A DNA stretch of 64,000 nt from Helopsaltes ochotensis (lineage: Eukaryota > Chordata > Aves > Passeriformes > Locustellidae): the NCBI GenBank assembly GCA_013400155.1, contig VXBM01000417.1, positions 535,414 through 599,413 on the forward strand, written 5' to 3'. Positions 1 through 13,251 of this stretch are shown here, in pieces. Position 1 is the first letter of the stretch, and each line of letters starts with the position of its first letter. The notes below the pieces were generated by a model that did not search any database, was not told where the DNA came from, and was given only the letters and a program-made list of their open reading frames with translations. The translations under genes and the position numbers were made by a program.

Positions 1-1658
1 TTCACTCAGACATAGTCTCGCTCCTATGTCTTCCATACAGCTGGCTTTAACTGTTTTTCCATGTTAAAGCAGTGGCCTCAGGCACAGATGCACATGAAAT
101 CAATTTCTTTAGGAGCATCAAGTAAGAACCATTCTCCAAGATGATCACAGGTTTTAGGTATCTTCAGTAGATTTATGTTTAAACTATACACAAAGGTGTC
201 AGAGGAAGCTGTAATATAGGCTGTATGTTTAACATTTATGCACTAAAATACTTAATTGTCTTTTTGCCCAACTAGCTTCATTCAAACAGGCACATGCCAC
301 TGCATGCTCTGATACCTGAGATACTTTTTTGCAAAGGGAGGATACATTTCCTTTCAATTAGGACAATATTTCAGCTAATTAACATAAGCACAAATCAGAA
401 ATACATTCATAAATCAGTATGCTGTTTAGAAAATTAATATTAAAATACTATCTATTTTTAAAAGTATAAAGAGCAATTAATTTCTTTAGCTTTAGATTAT
501 TTGGAGGTCTACATGTAGATTCATACAGAAACATTTTTCAAACTGTAGTTTTAAAATTGAAAAAGAAAGATGGAATGAAGTATCTCCATATGTTAGCCCA
601 CTTTTGCAACTACAAATAATACTCTGGAAGGTTCCCTGGCTTCCAAAATTACTTTGCTTTATTGATATTGATGTGTCTTTTTGGTACAGCTTAGACTCTT
701 TCCTGTAGCATGCTAAGGTTCATGTGAAAATGCCAACAACACACATCCCCACCACATGGGATCTCAAAGGAAGAGACCCAATGTCGTGGGGTTCTTAGGT
801 GTACACCTAAAGTAAGGAAGACTATAAATCAGAGCATTGGGAATGATTATTATATCCTCATTGTTTAGGAAAATGCATTTTAAGCACATGCTTAAATTTC
901 ATGGTGAATTGTGGCTGTAGTTTGTTTTATTATACTTCCAGGATGTCTAAACTTTAGAAACATATAAATAGATTCAACTGTACACTCCAGATAGATAGAT
1001 AGATAGATTCCAGGTTTAAGCAGACAGATAAAAACCAGGCTTTGAAGATAGCATATGGATTTTTAAATGACCTATGAATGAAGAAACTATTTCTTGGGAT
1101 TTTTTTAAAGATTTAAATCAGGATTTCTTAAATTTACATTTATTATTTAGAAATGGATGTCAGTCACCTTTCAAGTTGCTTCATAGCTTGTATTTAAATA
1201 TATAATCAAAGATAGACGTAAATACATAAGGAATGATAGCAGAAGAGAGAGATATAGGAAGACAGTAAGGAAGCAACCTTGCAACATTTTACAATGCTGA
1301 CAATGCTTTTGCTGCTATTGTATGTGCAAAAACCAACCAAGTACCATGCACATCACATTTTATGATAAATGGGAAAAGTATTTATAGAATGCCTAAGGAA
1401 ATATTAACATGCCTTCTGACACTGTAAGATGTAATTAAAAAATTTCAAAAATTTGAGAAGAAAATTGAAAGTCCCATTTTCTTTCCCTGTCTTGATTCAC
1501 TGTTTGAAATTAATTTAAGTCAAACAAAAGAAAAGGGTCTAGCCACAGCACAGGAAGTTATGACACTACTTTGCGCTAAGTACAGAGGATTTTATGAACT
1601 TTTCTAGTCTACTGCCTTTTTTCATGGAGAAATGCAAAGGATCAGTTCAGACTGATAT
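1..1658. other. AT-rich non-coding stretch
   Basis: I see no exon, RNA gene or recognisable mobile element here. It holds a short GATA tract near 989-1008 and is otherwise AT-rich unique-looking DNA. It is downstream of the last PLAT exon found, so it could be intron or 3' flank. Confidence 0.5.
989..1008. repeat. (GATA)n microsatellite
   Basis: About five tandem AGAT units, read directly from the sequence. Confidence 0.9.
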
Positions 1659-2141
1659 GTGAGCAGAGGTTGTTTATATTTGCAGACATTTATAAATACT
1701 AACAATGAAGGACTAGATGACATTCATCCAAGATGTCTAAAGGAACTCAGAAGAGCATTTGGTATTTCCTTTTTTCATATTTTCATGCCATTTCCACAAC
1801 TGACAAACTACAGGATGGATAGATGCAATACAACTGCTCATATGTACTTAAAAGGAGCAAATCCTTTCTTACGTATGATGACTTTCAGAAAAACAGTACT
1901 TGGAGTTGCTGGGAGAATATTAAATTATCCAATGAGAAAGTCAGAACATGATTATATTTTTTTCAAACCCTTCGCATCAATAGCAAAAGAAACAGACATT
2001 TATGGTCTTAAAAGGGCAGAAATGTATCATCTAGATCAACCTAATAATAGACATATAACAGCACACCAGGAGAGCAGGATAAGGAAAAAAGATATAGTTA
2101 ACTGGACTCCAATGGACATTTTCAGACTCAGTCTTGTTTAA
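1659..2141 (+). other. 160-codon open frame, possible old LINE fragment
   Basis: An uninterrupted plus-strand frame of 160 codons in AT-rich DNA. Near residues 17-32 it reads GLDDIHPRCLKELRRA, which resembles the 'DGIHPRVLKELA' stretch just upstream of the reverse transcriptase core in CR1 LINE ORF2. The rest is not recognised, and the RT motifs (GVPQG, F/YADD) are absent. It is most simply a heavily decayed CR1 piece that is open by chance. A real lineage-specific gene is not supported, because there is no promoter, splice context or recognised domain. Confidence 0.3.
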
Positions 2142-3900
2142 GAGTCTATGATATGGTCTGCAGGGTAAATATTTTAGCACCCAACTTCAGGGTTTGTCTG
2201 CAGTGCATAATCAAATGCTTAATAAGAATAGCAGCAAATTCTAGCCTGCCTTCTTTCACAGATCTTCAGTCAGGTTGCAACAGAGAGAGGCAGTAGAAGT
2301 CAAACTCTTCTCTTCACTACAGCCTTGCCTCTTCCAGCTGATGGAGTTATCTCACTGCTCCTTCCAAGACTTCTCTGTGTGTCAAATTCCTGGATTACTT
2401 GTTGACCCAGTCAGTTTTCAATGCTACATCTCTGTTTCCCATGGAAGCATCATCAGTGTCAATATCTGCCCAGGCTCTCCACAAGCAGGGCAGAGTGTTG
2501 GGAGGAAAAAAGCAGGGCAGCACCCTTGCTGTGTAGGAACAGCAGAGTGCACATGAGGAGGTACCTTTGTAATGTCCCTGTCTTTGGCCAGCAATTTTTC
2601 CAAAAGTCATCCCACTGGCAAGGGACAGAGATTAGGTGACTTCTGTGCCAAGCACAGCACTCATTGGCGTACACCATGTGGAAGATGCACTTTTGGGATT
2701 TGGCACTAGTCACAAGCTAAATATGCTAACTGGCATGCCTTCCAAGCAAGACCTGAGCAGGGGGTTAGATGGTATTTCACATTTTCTTATCAAAGTGTAA
2801 TCCCCTGCTGTTATGTGCTGCAAGCACCCATGATGGTCTTGAAATGAAGCCCTCTGCAGTGCTGGTCCCATTATTGAAAGTGTTAGAGAGTTGTATACAC
2901 GGCTCTGGATCCAGGGAAGCAAATCCAAAATCTGATTTGGACACTGTATAGGTAGAGAAAATAATTTTTTAGCATGGCAGGCAGCTGCAGAAGAAGGGTA
3001 TTCAGTGTTAGTAAAGAAAAACAGTTTAGGAAGGCATTATTTACACTAGATAAATCAGAAATGGCATCAAAGCGAGCTAGTATTACAAACTATTAATGAA
3101 ACACATAATAATGAAACAAATCACATAATAGATCACAACGAAGTGATTCAGTGTAATGAATACTGATACCAAGTAAGTGAACTGTGGGCTCTGGGGACAC
3201 AATTTCTAATCCATTCCAGTGAGTGTGGTAGCAGTGTGAGCAGAAAAAAAATAATACGAGTGTTGCATTGCTCACACTGACCACATCCACACCTTACAAT
3301 AGTTGTCCTTTTGATGACATAGGTAGATAAAAATTATATTAAAAAGTTATATTACCTATCAAGGCCAAATATAGGCATTTACTATTTTTTTCTTCTGTCA
3401 AAGTAGCGACTGAGATCTCACCAATGCAGATATCAACCAACTGCCCTAATTTAACAGAATAATGTGAGTAAATAAACATTAAACATATTTAAAAGGCAGC
3501 CAGACAATATTTTATCAACACAGATTACAAACTCATTTATGTCTTATAATTATAGAGAGCCCATTGCTGCTACAGAACATGGTAGTGTATTGAGATTGAA
3601 ACAAGTCTAAAATTCAGATCTTCAGAAAGATTTTAGATTTTGGAGGTACAAAAGGTGAAGTCTTTGATTAAGAGAGGGATGCCTTATATAGTTTATATAA
3701 AGTATTTGTATTTTGATCACACACATGAAACTTCAGGTGGTGTGCAAGTCCTGATTGCATTTCAGACTTCTCTGTATCTTAAATCCTTTCTGAGTCAATT
3801 CTGGCAATATCAAAGCCTACCAAATCAAACAATAATTTCCGCATTTATAGCTAAATAGATTTTTATTTTTAGCGTGCATTTGCAAAAATTATTTGGCCTT

Positions 3901-3922
3901 TTTTGTTTGTTTGTTTGTTTTT
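3901..3922. repeat. (GTTT)n microsatellite
   Basis: Tandem GTTT units read directly. Confidence 0.85.
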
Positions 3923-4166
3923 CTTTGACATAAAGACGTTCACACGTAGCACTGGAAAGCTGGTTTGATAGCTAAGGAGAGGCACTGCAAAAATCGTCAA
4001 GCTGAGCAGGGAGCTGCCTAAGCCTGCCTAAGCTGTTGCAATGTTACTGATAACAGCCTCTCTTAAGAGACCCTTTGGATCTAAAGGTTCTCAGCTGAGG
4101 TTCTGGCTCAACTACAAGATTTTACAATCAAATGTCAGTGAGAGGCTTACCGACACAGGGTGAATT

Positions 4167-4226
4167 TCTGAATAATATTATGTTATGGTCTTAAGAGTCT
4201 GAATAATATCTGTTATGGTCTTAAGA
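4167..4226. repeat. tandem duplication of about 30 bp
   Basis: The block 'ctgaataatat...gttatggtcttaagag' occurs twice back to back with only 1-2 base differences, so it is a recent local duplication. Confidence 0.85.
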
Positions 4227-5356
4227 GAAGTAATATATAGTAAGGCTGAAGGGTTGTGCAGTTTGGAAAATGATTTTGAGGAAACCTAAGTTTTAATAAA
4301 TGTTGAAAATGAAAAATAAATCATCAGATTAATACATACTGACAGATTTGAAATGAGCTAAATTTAGCTTACCCACAAATCATTACTGAAACAAAAATAT
4401 TTGAGTATGTTACTACATATGTCTACCATTATGATTGCTCAGTTCAAGTCCACAGAGCCATGTTACAGATTGAAGTTTCTGATATCTAAATTTCTGTCAT
4501 GCAAAATTTTTGAGCATCTATAATAGGATCAGAATTCTGTGTTCACATTAGACATATTTAATTTACTGTGATGTTTTTAATACATTGTTTGAATTTTCTT
4601 AACATTAATTACAATGCCTTCAGGATTATAAAAGACAAGTAAATCAAGTCAGCATGAATTTGGAAAAGCATCACACTTGGAAAGAATCAGAAATCAAGCA
4701 GCTGTGGATAAAGTTGCAGTATGGTGAGGCCATGACTTTCATCTTCAGAAAGCCACCTTAGAGGGAAAAATATAAAAACCTGTCACAGACAAAGCACATA
4801 TAAAACTTAAGAAACAGACAATTTGTGAGAGCCTGGTTCTGCATGTTTGATCTTCTAGGAGAGTTTTTACATTGGTTTATGGAGAAGAAGAAACTAACCT
4901 GAAGAAAATAGTGACTTTCAAAATTTTTATTTTAGTACTCACATATGTGTAATTTTAAAGTGTAATTAACTTTATTAATATCTTTATGAAATGTACATTA
5001 ATTTTATTTGTTGTTCATATAGATAACTACTAAAATGCCCAAAAGAATGGCATAAAATCTGGATAATTAGAGTAGGGAAACTTGTTCTGTGGTAGCAGGT
5101 TATTGTCCTTGTTATTCATTCCAGGAACTCTGTTTCCCATATCTCTGTTGGTTCATGAAATACTGAGCTGCATGATGAGCCCAGTCTGAGTTTTGTCAGA
5201 GCCTATGGAGATTTATTGTTGATTATATGAGAAACAGGCCTGAGTCCAAAGTTCAGGAAGACTAATTTTAGCTGGAACCATGGATACAGTGGTATTAATT
5301 TCCAAAGAGGGTTAAAAATCTTCTATACTTTGGAAGGTTTATGACAGTCTACCTGA

Positions 5357-6088
5357 TGTGATACCTACAAAGGGGGTAGTGTAAGAGGGATTCCCAGACA
5401 GCAAGTACAGCATCAGAGTAGCTCACATCTGAAGCTGTACCATTCGGCAGCTGGGAGATATGGCTGAAGATAAACAGATCCAGGCTGAAACACAACTGAT
5501 TTTGACAGCTAAAACTGCATGTGGAAGTGTTCCAGTTTGAAAGCAAAACCAGTGAGACACTCCAAATCAGAAATATAATTTAATAAGAGGAAAAGAAAGA
5601 AGTAAAATAAAATAAAATAAAATAAATGAAATAGTTCAAAAGCAAAACTACTGACAGAGTCAGAATACAACCTGACACCTTGTTAGTTAGGATGGTGGTA
5701 GCAGTCTGGATGAAGTGGTCTTGTTGAAACAGTGACCTCATAGAAAAGGTCTGGTAGCTCTTGTCCTCTGCAAAATCCAATGGGTAAAAAAGCCCCCAGT
5801 GCTGTCCCAAATCCCACATTATATCCAGGTGGGATTGTTTGGCTCCTTCCTCTGGGCGGAGCATCTCGCAATGGGATGATATCATTCTATGAGTCATGCA
5901 GTGGGGCCTTGATTGCCCATTAAACAGAGATAGCTCCCAGAGGGAGTTACCTGTGAGTCATGGGGCAAGGCATTGATGGGGCCATTAACAGGAGATAAGG
6001 GAAGCACTGCCCCACCTGGTTTCAAGAGCTCATGAAGATGGTGATAGAATACAGACTTCGGGCACATCTTGCATTGTAACCTAGGACA
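5357..6088 (+). mobile_element. solo LTR, avian endogenous retrovirus type
   Basis: A block of about 730 bp, denser in G+C than its surroundings, bounded approximately by TG (5357) and CA (6088). It contains segments I recognise from dispersed songbird-type LTRs: 'aaaaccagtgagacactcc' followed by an A-rich tract, the 'gggcggagcatctcgcaatg' segment, and 'cctgtgagtcatggggcaag'. No gag, pol or env frame flanks it, so it is a solo LTR. The A-rich part has expanded into an AAATA microsatellite (about 5603-5627). Orientation and exact ends are uncertain, and no target-site duplication was confirmed. Confidence 0.6.
5603..5627. repeat. (AAAAT)n microsatellite inside LTR
   Basis: Five or so tandem AAAAT units within the LTR-like block. 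Confidence 0.85.
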
Positions 6089-6374
6089 GGAAGTCATAGA
6101 GCCTAGGAAAGTTGTGATGAGTAAGCTAGATAACAGGCATTTAAATGGGTTAACTAAGGATTCTGGTGTCTCAGTGATTAATATCTTTCAGAGACATTAT
6201 TTGCATTGGAGGAGTCTTTTTTACGTGAGAGAATGAGCCCATTCCCCATTCACTCAGTAGGCCATGAGAGGAGGCGCTCCATGAGGAGCTCCATGTCTCA
6301 TCTGGAAGAGGGCCATGAGCTTCAAGTTTCCTCTATCTGAGGAGCCTCTGGGTCACTGAGTACTATGGGGCTAA

Positions 6375-6432
6375 CCTCCTAATCTTTCCTACTTAATTAG
6401 GCGTTAACCTCCTAATGTCTCCTACTTAATAA
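6375..6432. repeat. imperfect tandem duplication
   Basis: Two adjacent copies of 'taacctcctaatNtNtcctacttaat', separated by a few bases. Confidence 0.75.
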
Positions 6433-8010
6433 CTTCCAGTTTGAGTAGGTTGATCTATTTGATAGCTTGGTACCCACTAAGGCCCCTGTTAAATGTCCTT
6501 GTCAGCAGCATGTAGAATCAGCCTGTGCCAGTCACTCTCCCACATCGATGATGTGATTCAAGTTCTTGTGCCAGTCTCTTATATACCTTTGCGCTTTTAC
6601 TATAAGATTTGAAATAAAACTGGGAAAAAAACAAATCTCTGAAAAAAAAATATTTACTGCAGTCTATTCTCTTTGAGAATCTTCCTCTGACTGGTTTGGT
6701 CTGAGAACTTTTACAGGCAAAAGAGGTGAGGTGGCATCAACTGCAAATCCTGTTGTGGATTGTGTTGCACATCTGAATGATATTGTGGTTTAAGAACTTT
6801 TCTTCACACCCACTAACTTAGACTTTAGGTATCTAGAAGATTAGAGAGCATCTGAGCATGCCTTTGGAGGAAATTGAAGCAAGGGAAGTTTAATGTTGTT
6901 GGAAGAAGTTTAACGTTGTTGAAGTCAGTAACACTCTCACACTCATAATTTAGACTGTAGAGACCAACTGAGTATCCAAGAACTTAAAAAGTTACTTTCT
7001 TTTGGTACAGGGGCTGGGTTTTGGCTTCCAGTAATTGTCAAGTTTACAGAAATATTTAGGGAAAGGATAAAATTAAATCTTCTTGGCTACCATTTCTGTT
7101 TTCAGATTACCAGGTAATATTCCTCTTTCTGGATACAGGGAACTTGTAAATTTTCACACTTCTGTGTTCTCCAGATGCATTAAAAAGCTAATTTCCACTT
7201 GGGAGGACATGAATATGTTTGCATCAGTTATTTATTCTGAAACTCTTCAAGCTGTGAACTATATATTGCAGTGAACAGGTATTCCAAATATACCCTTCAA
7301 TTTAATTTCCAGTTTTTGAAACAGTATTGTTTCTGTTTGATGCAGACTGATGTGCACTTTCTTATTATACATCACAAGCCCTTTACCCAAGCAACGCAAT
7401 ACCTAAATACATTTCTAAATTTAGATCATTATACTTCTACATTACATTATTTAAAGCTTTTTCTTATCTTCATCTTTATCCTATTTGCTGAATATATCTT
7501 GGGCCCATACTAAACAAACATTGAAACAGAAAAATTCTAATGTTTTCATGTTGCCTTTGCTCAATAAAATACACTACTTATTCCTTGAGTTTTGAATCTA
7601 TGCTGCCATATTCCACTGTTCTCCTTTTCCTTTTGCCTGTTTGCTTATCCCTGATATGTTTGCCAGAGCTATTTATGCACTAATGCTTTTATTTATGCAT
7701 TAATGCTTGTACCTCTTGAAAATATGTATGAATACTTTCCCTTGGCAAAGGTATTAAATTATGTCTCTCCCTCCTCCAATCATCCAATTTTAATTGCTTG
7801 GGAAAATCTAGTGTCTTCCTCTAACAATTCTTCTGACAAGTTAGTTTCAAGTTGGTCAAAGGGTTCAAAATTCATTGGGGATGGACTGAGAGGAACACAA
7901 CATTGTAAAAAACAAACCATTACCGTCTTAGAAAACCAGACAGAAGCAACTGAGAGACTTGTGAAAAAGAAAACAGCATGTACAGAGTGATGATGGACTG
8001 GTCTACTGAC
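6433..8010. other. non-coding stretch downstream of last recognised exon
   Basis: No exon was recognised. A 20-bp near-tandem repeat ('atttatgcactaatgctttt') lies at about 7672-7711. The exon that should follow 8011 (an incoming phase 2, beginning with the end of an Arg codon and probably a Trp) was looked for here and not found. Confidence 0.4.
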
Positions 8011-8086
8011 CTGTTACAGTTGAAGCAATGCATTGAATTCCTATCTGCATCTGTGATTTCCAGTTTTTCTAGAAACCAGCCACTTG
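8011..8086 (-). CDS. PLAT-repeat protein, exon: second part of a PLAT C-terminal half
   Basis: A 76-bp exon. It is preceded by a long pyrimidine tract ending in ctacag and followed by the donor AACAG|gtcagt. In phase it reads SGWFLEKLEITDADRNSM and then HCFNCN. This is the PLAT strand signature W-x-L-E-K-hydrophobic followed by the C-N-x-W region. It takes one base from the exon at 10837-10915 (phase 1), which makes the junction Ala, and leaves in phase 2. PLAT/LH2 domains are beta-sandwiches that bind proteins or lipids; in LOXHD1-type arrays they have no enzymatic centre. This is the most 3' exon I could recognise, so the gene continues towards base 1 or ends in an exon I missed. No lesion is visible. 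Confidence 0.8.
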
Positions 8087-10836
8087 CTGTAGAAGGAAAA
8101 AAAAAAAGAGCAAATTTAATGTAACCAAAACACAAATACAGCTTAAGAAAACTTTCTAATTTCATTTCCCAAACCCCATGTGGTTCAGTACTTCCAAGTA
8201 TATTCAACATCAATAATAAAACTGAAACACAGATGATTCAAATTACTACCAACTTCTCTCAGTTTTACAGGGAAGGTCTTTGATGTTTTTGACAGAAATG
8301 TACCACAAGATTTTTGTTACAACTTAACTTACTTTTCCAGGTTGGATAGAACAGGCAGTAAGACAAATGGAACAGAGTTCATGGTAATATTGAATACATT
8401 CTTGAAAACGCATTTTTCCCTTTGAGGTACTTACAAATGTCCTCCAAATGCACCCTTAGTGGGCATTCTACTACTCTTTTCTAATTAATATATTGATATG
8501 GATGTGAACCAAGTGGTGAAACTGAATGCTTCATACATCCCTATTTTTCCAGCAGTCATGATTCAGAATAGCATTTTCATTTAGGCCAGCACTCATATTA
8601 GTTTCAGCTTTAAGAAGATATTAAATACTTTACTTTAATTGCCTATTTTGCTGTGTGAAGAAATACCTTCATTCTTGTGATATAGAATTTTATTTCATAG
8701 AATATTAAGATATGAATATTTTAAAACCAAAGCTTTATTTTGTATATACAATATCTGTGGTGATATCTTTAGTTGTGTTTGCCAGTGTAAATACTTAATG
8801 ACAACATTTTAAAACTAATTAGGATCCTACTGCTAGTAGCTGACAACCTATTGGTATTCTTTACGTGTCCTAGAGACAAAGGGCTATATCCTATCTAATT
8901 ATTTTGGTTTTGAAATATTTGGACAAAGTACTAAGTAGGCTAAAACCAATAAAAATATTTGTATTTGTAAATGCTAAATTTTAATTTCACATGCTAAAAA
9001 TGTAATATAAAAATATTTGCAAATTGTGTTGGTTTGGATAAAATGTAAATGTACAGCGATGGTTCTTATTTTTCAATTACATTTTCAAAAAAAATAGCTG
9101 GGTTAAGTAGGCCATGAAAGTGTCAAGATATTCCACCTTCTATTTGCAAGATTCATTTATTGATATTGTGAAGTACTTTTGAAACTCTTTTAATGAAATC
9201 TTGTGAATGGTTTAATATATCATGGACTCTACTTGGAATAGATGACCTTTCATGAAATCTCTAAATCAGAGTCAAATTATCAGCAATAAAATTTTACGGT
9301 CTCTCAAATTTACACGACACTTTGCAAAAGAATAGAAAGGCCGGTTTGCTCTCTTGAAAAGATTAAAATCTAATGCTTCATCCTTTATTGACAAAAGTCC
9401 AACAGGCCTCACTGAAATCTCTAGGTACGGAGAAATCTAGAGGTAGCTAGGATATATTAGCAAACAGATGAAACATCTCAAAGAGGTGTAACATTTGAAG
9501 CTTCTGGGGATAACAGCTGATGTGACAAAAGACACTTGGAGGTAATTTCAGAGAAATATTTGGAGCAAGGTTACCATGTCTAAGATGAATCGACACACAC
9601 CAGCTGTGCTAGGAAGGCACTGTTAGCAGCTATGTGATGTTGTTCAGGACAGAGAGAGGAAAAATAATAATTTTGTTGATAGATCAGGACCCAAGAAATG
9701 AAAGTTCAATATTTCTCCTGCAGACCTCTGTGCAAGTCTCAGTACTAAAAGTCTGCCTTTGTGGAGTTTGCTTCCCAGATCAGATCTAAGCTGAAATGTG
9801 TGCATGTATAACAATTATCACAAATAAGATGAAAGTCAGCAGGACAATCTTGTTTACTATAGATATTTCAACAGGTTTGGTGTTTTGTCTGTTTTCAACA
9901 CCATGAAATATACAACATGACTGGGTAGTTAGGAAATAAAAAAAGCTGTTCAGCAATGCCCAAACAGGAATTGCTATTTGCAGAGTTTTTCTTGGTTCAT
10001 CCTAGAAATGATAAACCTTTTGGCACTTTATTATGCCTCATGCCCTTTGATTAATCAGATATTATTAAACCTAAACCTATTTCTTTGAGATGGGTTAAGC
10101 AAACTTCGCCTGACTAGAGTATCTTAATACAATCAGACCTTTTGGATTCAAGTTATATATTCCCTGCAAATTCAGTTTATGTATTTGTATATCTCTATAT
10201 GTCTGTATGTATCTTGATATCTGCATATCCCTAGGGGTTTTTAGCACTGTTAAATCTAAGCTCAAAAGGTTATATGCCCTAGTCTCCTGGGGTTTTTTTT
10301 ATGTAAAATTCAGGGCTTGGAGGTTACTGTACACAGAAACATTTTCCATCGTCATGTGTGGGTGGTTATGTTCTATAGCCACATCCTAATTTAACATCAG
10401 GGCAGGACCTGGTGCACACTGGTCTTCTCAGACTTTCACAAGAGGAGATCTATGATTGTGAGAGGGAGCTACAGTATGCTTGGACCAGAGTCCCCAAACT
10501 TGCGCAAATCATGGAAAATTTAGCCTGAAGTTTGAAAATTTAATCCTATCTTATTTAAGACATCTAATAAGGGTTTTGGGTAAGCAATGTTTGAAGGATA
10601 AAACTGTCTGAGGTTTATTTTAACTAGATCACTGTTAGAAAAAACCTAATTATAGAGTAAAGGGAAATGTGATAGAGGGTGTGAAAACAAGGGCAGTAAA
10701 ACAAGACTCATTTGTACATAGATTTGTAGTAGCTAGCTGTAGCAGTAGTGTGATTTCAAACACCTTTCCAAACAGAATGTCAGGCAGATCCTTAAGCAGA
10801 AAATGTTTTCAAGGCTATTGAACACAGAATACTTAC
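8087..10836. other. intron of the PLAT-repeat gene
   Basis: AT-rich sequence between two exons whose phases match (1/1). No mobile element or other exon was recognised. Confidence 0.6.
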
Positions 10837-10915
10837 CAAATCCTTTCCCGTCGTGGTCAATTTCAATTGAACATAGGCTACCTAATTTTTTTGTCTTAAT
10901 CTTGAATGTATCAAC
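10837..10915 (-). CDS. PLAT-repeat protein, exon: first part of a PLAT C-terminal half
   Basis: A 79-bp exon with acceptor ttaaag|GTTGAT and a strong donor GATTTG|gtaagt. It reads VDTFKIKTKKLGSLCSIEI and then DHDGKGF. This is the classic start of a PLAT second half: V-D-x-F, then L-G, then I-x-H-D. It follows the 12751-13036 exon in phase 0 (GGK joined to VDTF) and passes phase 1 to 8011-8086. The three exons together rebuild one complete, undamaged PLAT domain. The split into two small exons is also seen at 13252-13330, but most other repeats here keep the C half in one exon. Confidence 0.85.
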
Positions 10916-12439
10916 CTTTAATATTAAAATACAGTTATTAAAAACATTATACCAATGTTTGGAAGCTTGCATATTTGTCTAGGTCAGTTCTGAGACCAAA
11001 TCAAGTGTAATAGTAGAAATTCAGAATAAGTGAACCACTAATGTGGTTTATTTTCCTTACTGATGACGTGTGGCATAGATCCTCTCCTATTAGGTCTCAG
11101 TTTCAACACAAATGATTCACTTTTTAACTTCTAGTAAGACAATCCCTACCTCTTTCTCGACTTTCATCTACTGTGAAAACATTTTTGGTCTCATGAATCC
11201 TCAACTGGTATAATCTTCTAACATGTTTTTAGTATATGATACGTAAATAAAAATTCAGGAACATAAAAGTTAAAGGCTTTTGCTACATTAACCATTATTC
11301 CTCTCAAATATGATATACTTTAATTTAAAATATTACATTGTTTCATATTGGAGATTTTTTTAAAAGAAATTCTTTTTTTCTAAGACCTTCAATATCACTG
11401 GCTACCGATCAATTTAGCTGGATTGCTAACAGGATTTCTACTCTTCTTTTTTGAAGGGTAATGACACCTCCTGTGTAGTATCAGGCAAAAGGAAGGACCA
11501 CTCAGGACACTTTTATACTTACTCCTTGTGCCTGTAGGTAACTAGATTTATTAACCTCCTCAGTATGGAAGATAATTTATGGGTAAAAATCTTTATCTCA
11601 CAGATAACCTGGATGAGGAAACTCAGAGTAATTCCAAGTAAAAAAGATGATTAATATTGCTGGAGATAATGAGGTAGATCTCTTAAGGGATATATTTTCA
11701 CTGGAGTTCTAATTATTTAGTCATTACCTTTCAATAACTCCACAAGAGAAAGCTACAGAGAATATATATATTTCTCTTTCACTTAAGGGTAACCGTCATT
11801 GTCCTCCATTGCACAGGTGGTGGTCAAAAGGAGCAATTTCTTTGCCAGAATAATATGTTTATTAAATTAGCAGAACATCCAGCCAAGGTACTAGGACATC
11901 AAGCAGAGAATCTGCATTCTTATGTAAATATTTGTATCTGAACTAAGGGTCTCTGAATAACAGCCTAAAGCATAGTGGATATCAGAGTCAGGCTGATGTG
12001 CATGGTTCCATTTCATCTGGTTTTAGGCTTATACATTCAGGGATACTCAAAGCACCAGTTTCCACGGCAAAGTGAAATGACGTGTCCTCATGCACAATAT
12101 TCCAGGTGTGTGCACAGCACAGGGCAGTGCACACGTGAGCACACACACAGGCAATGCACGCTGTGCATTTCAGAATGAGGAAATCCATAACTGGGCACGC
12201 AAGTGGAGGCAAGATGAGGATGTATTGGGGACTCAGAGGCAGAAGAGCAGAGGAGAAAGCTAGATACAATAGAAGTAAAATGTTCCTTGGTGAATCTGGT
12301 GAAAAGAAGAAACACAGGGTGAACTGAGACTATACCTCATGTAGTGATGTGGAAAAGAGAATAAATGCCTCAAATTTTCTAAAGAACTTGCATAGGTTTA
12401 ATGTTTGCTTTTCCAATACAGAAATATGTCGAGATAAGA
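10916..12439. other. intron
   Basis: AT-rich intron DNA. A segment at about 12100-12170 is rich in CA and GCAC repeats (cacacaggcaatgcacgctg). No exon was recognised. Confidence 0.5.
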
Positions 12440-12705
12440 CACAGGAATGGACCATGCTCACAAGCTGAGATGTCCAAGGCAAAGAAAGGAAGTTTATTTC
12501 CAAAACTTCCATATTTATAGAATTCTAAAAGTGACCATGGATTGGAGGGTGAAGTTGCCACCTCTCCAACCACACTGGTCAAACCAACAGTCCGTCAATT
12601 CTCTCCTCTTCTATGAAAGTATGAAAAACAACTTATTATTTACATTAAGTGTGTGAGAAACTCCATTACAGAAATGTAAACATCAGAAGGCTCGGAAAAC
12701 TTGAG
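12440..12705 (+). repeat. interspersed repeat, copy A (LTR-like)
   Basis: Shares long stretches with 25545-25822, including 'gaccatggattggagggtga', 'ccaacagtcc' and 'ttaagtgtgtgagaaactcc', in the same order and orientation. I estimate roughly 80% identity by eye. The dispersed pattern and an internal 'tttatagaattc' suggest an old avian LTR fragment, but I do not recognise the family. Confidence 0.75.
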
Positions 12706-12750
12706 AAGAACAAGGCGACAGAAATAAACCTATAAAATCTGTGTACTCAC

Positions 12751-13036
12751 CTTTCCTCCTTCAAAGGGGTTTTGATGCTCCAGTGAGTGAGTGAGTTGAA
12801 ATACCTCAGATTTGTCCTCATTCCCAAATAAAATAACATGCACAATGGCATCAGTCCCTGCTCCCCTTTTGTCACCTGTGTACACTTTAATAGTATACTC
12901 TGTCAATTTTTTTACTTGACTTCCTTCTTTATTCAAGTTGTTATCTATGTCATTCTTTTGTTTCTCTCCTCTAATCACAAAAGATCCTGGGATTTCTCTC
13001 AGTATTTTGGGCTTATTTGCATTCACAGAAAATTCT
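12751..13036 (-). CDS. PLAT-repeat protein, exon: inter-domain tail plus PLAT N-terminal half
   Basis: A 286-bp exon, the longest intact coding exon in the window. The acceptor is ctgtttttcag and the donor GGAAAG|gtgagt. About 95 residues are open. An inter-domain linker (start EFSVNANKPKIL) is followed by EYTIKVYTGDKRGAGTDAI, then VHVILFGNEDKSEVFQL, ending NPFEGGK. TG-D-x-x-G-A-G-T-D-A-x-V and the later F-x-x-G-K are diagnostic of the PLAT first half in LOXHD1-type arrays. It enters in phase 2, which matches the GA left by 13252-13330, and exits in phase 0 into VDTF at 10915. Fusion of tail and next N half in one exon is unlike 58121-58192 and 50383-50526, where they are separate. Confidence 0.88.
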
Positions 13037-13251
13037 CTGAAAAACAGAACCACTTTTTTTTTTGGTAAGAAAATAATATGCTAAATGAAAAAAATCCTAT
13101 GAATTTATGTGGAACAGCAAAAGGTGGGCATATTTATAAAATAAATATTGACAGAATCACTCTGTGGCAGTTACTTTAATTCAGTGTCTGCTCAGTGTTT
13201 CCAACTATTATGCTATAAAAAAACATTACTAGCTTTGCACAATATACTTAC

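Larger units (their letters stand above)
2142..5356. other. non-coding stretch with small tandem repeats
   Basis: No exon was recognised. It contains a GTTT microsatellite (about 3901-3922) and a roughly 30-bp tandem duplication at 4167-4226. A short piece near 4650-4680 resembles the CR1 'cagcatggatttaggaaag' segment and may be an old CR1 fragment. The 3'-terminal part of the PLAT gene may lie here in exons too short or divergent for me to see. Confidence 0.4.
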
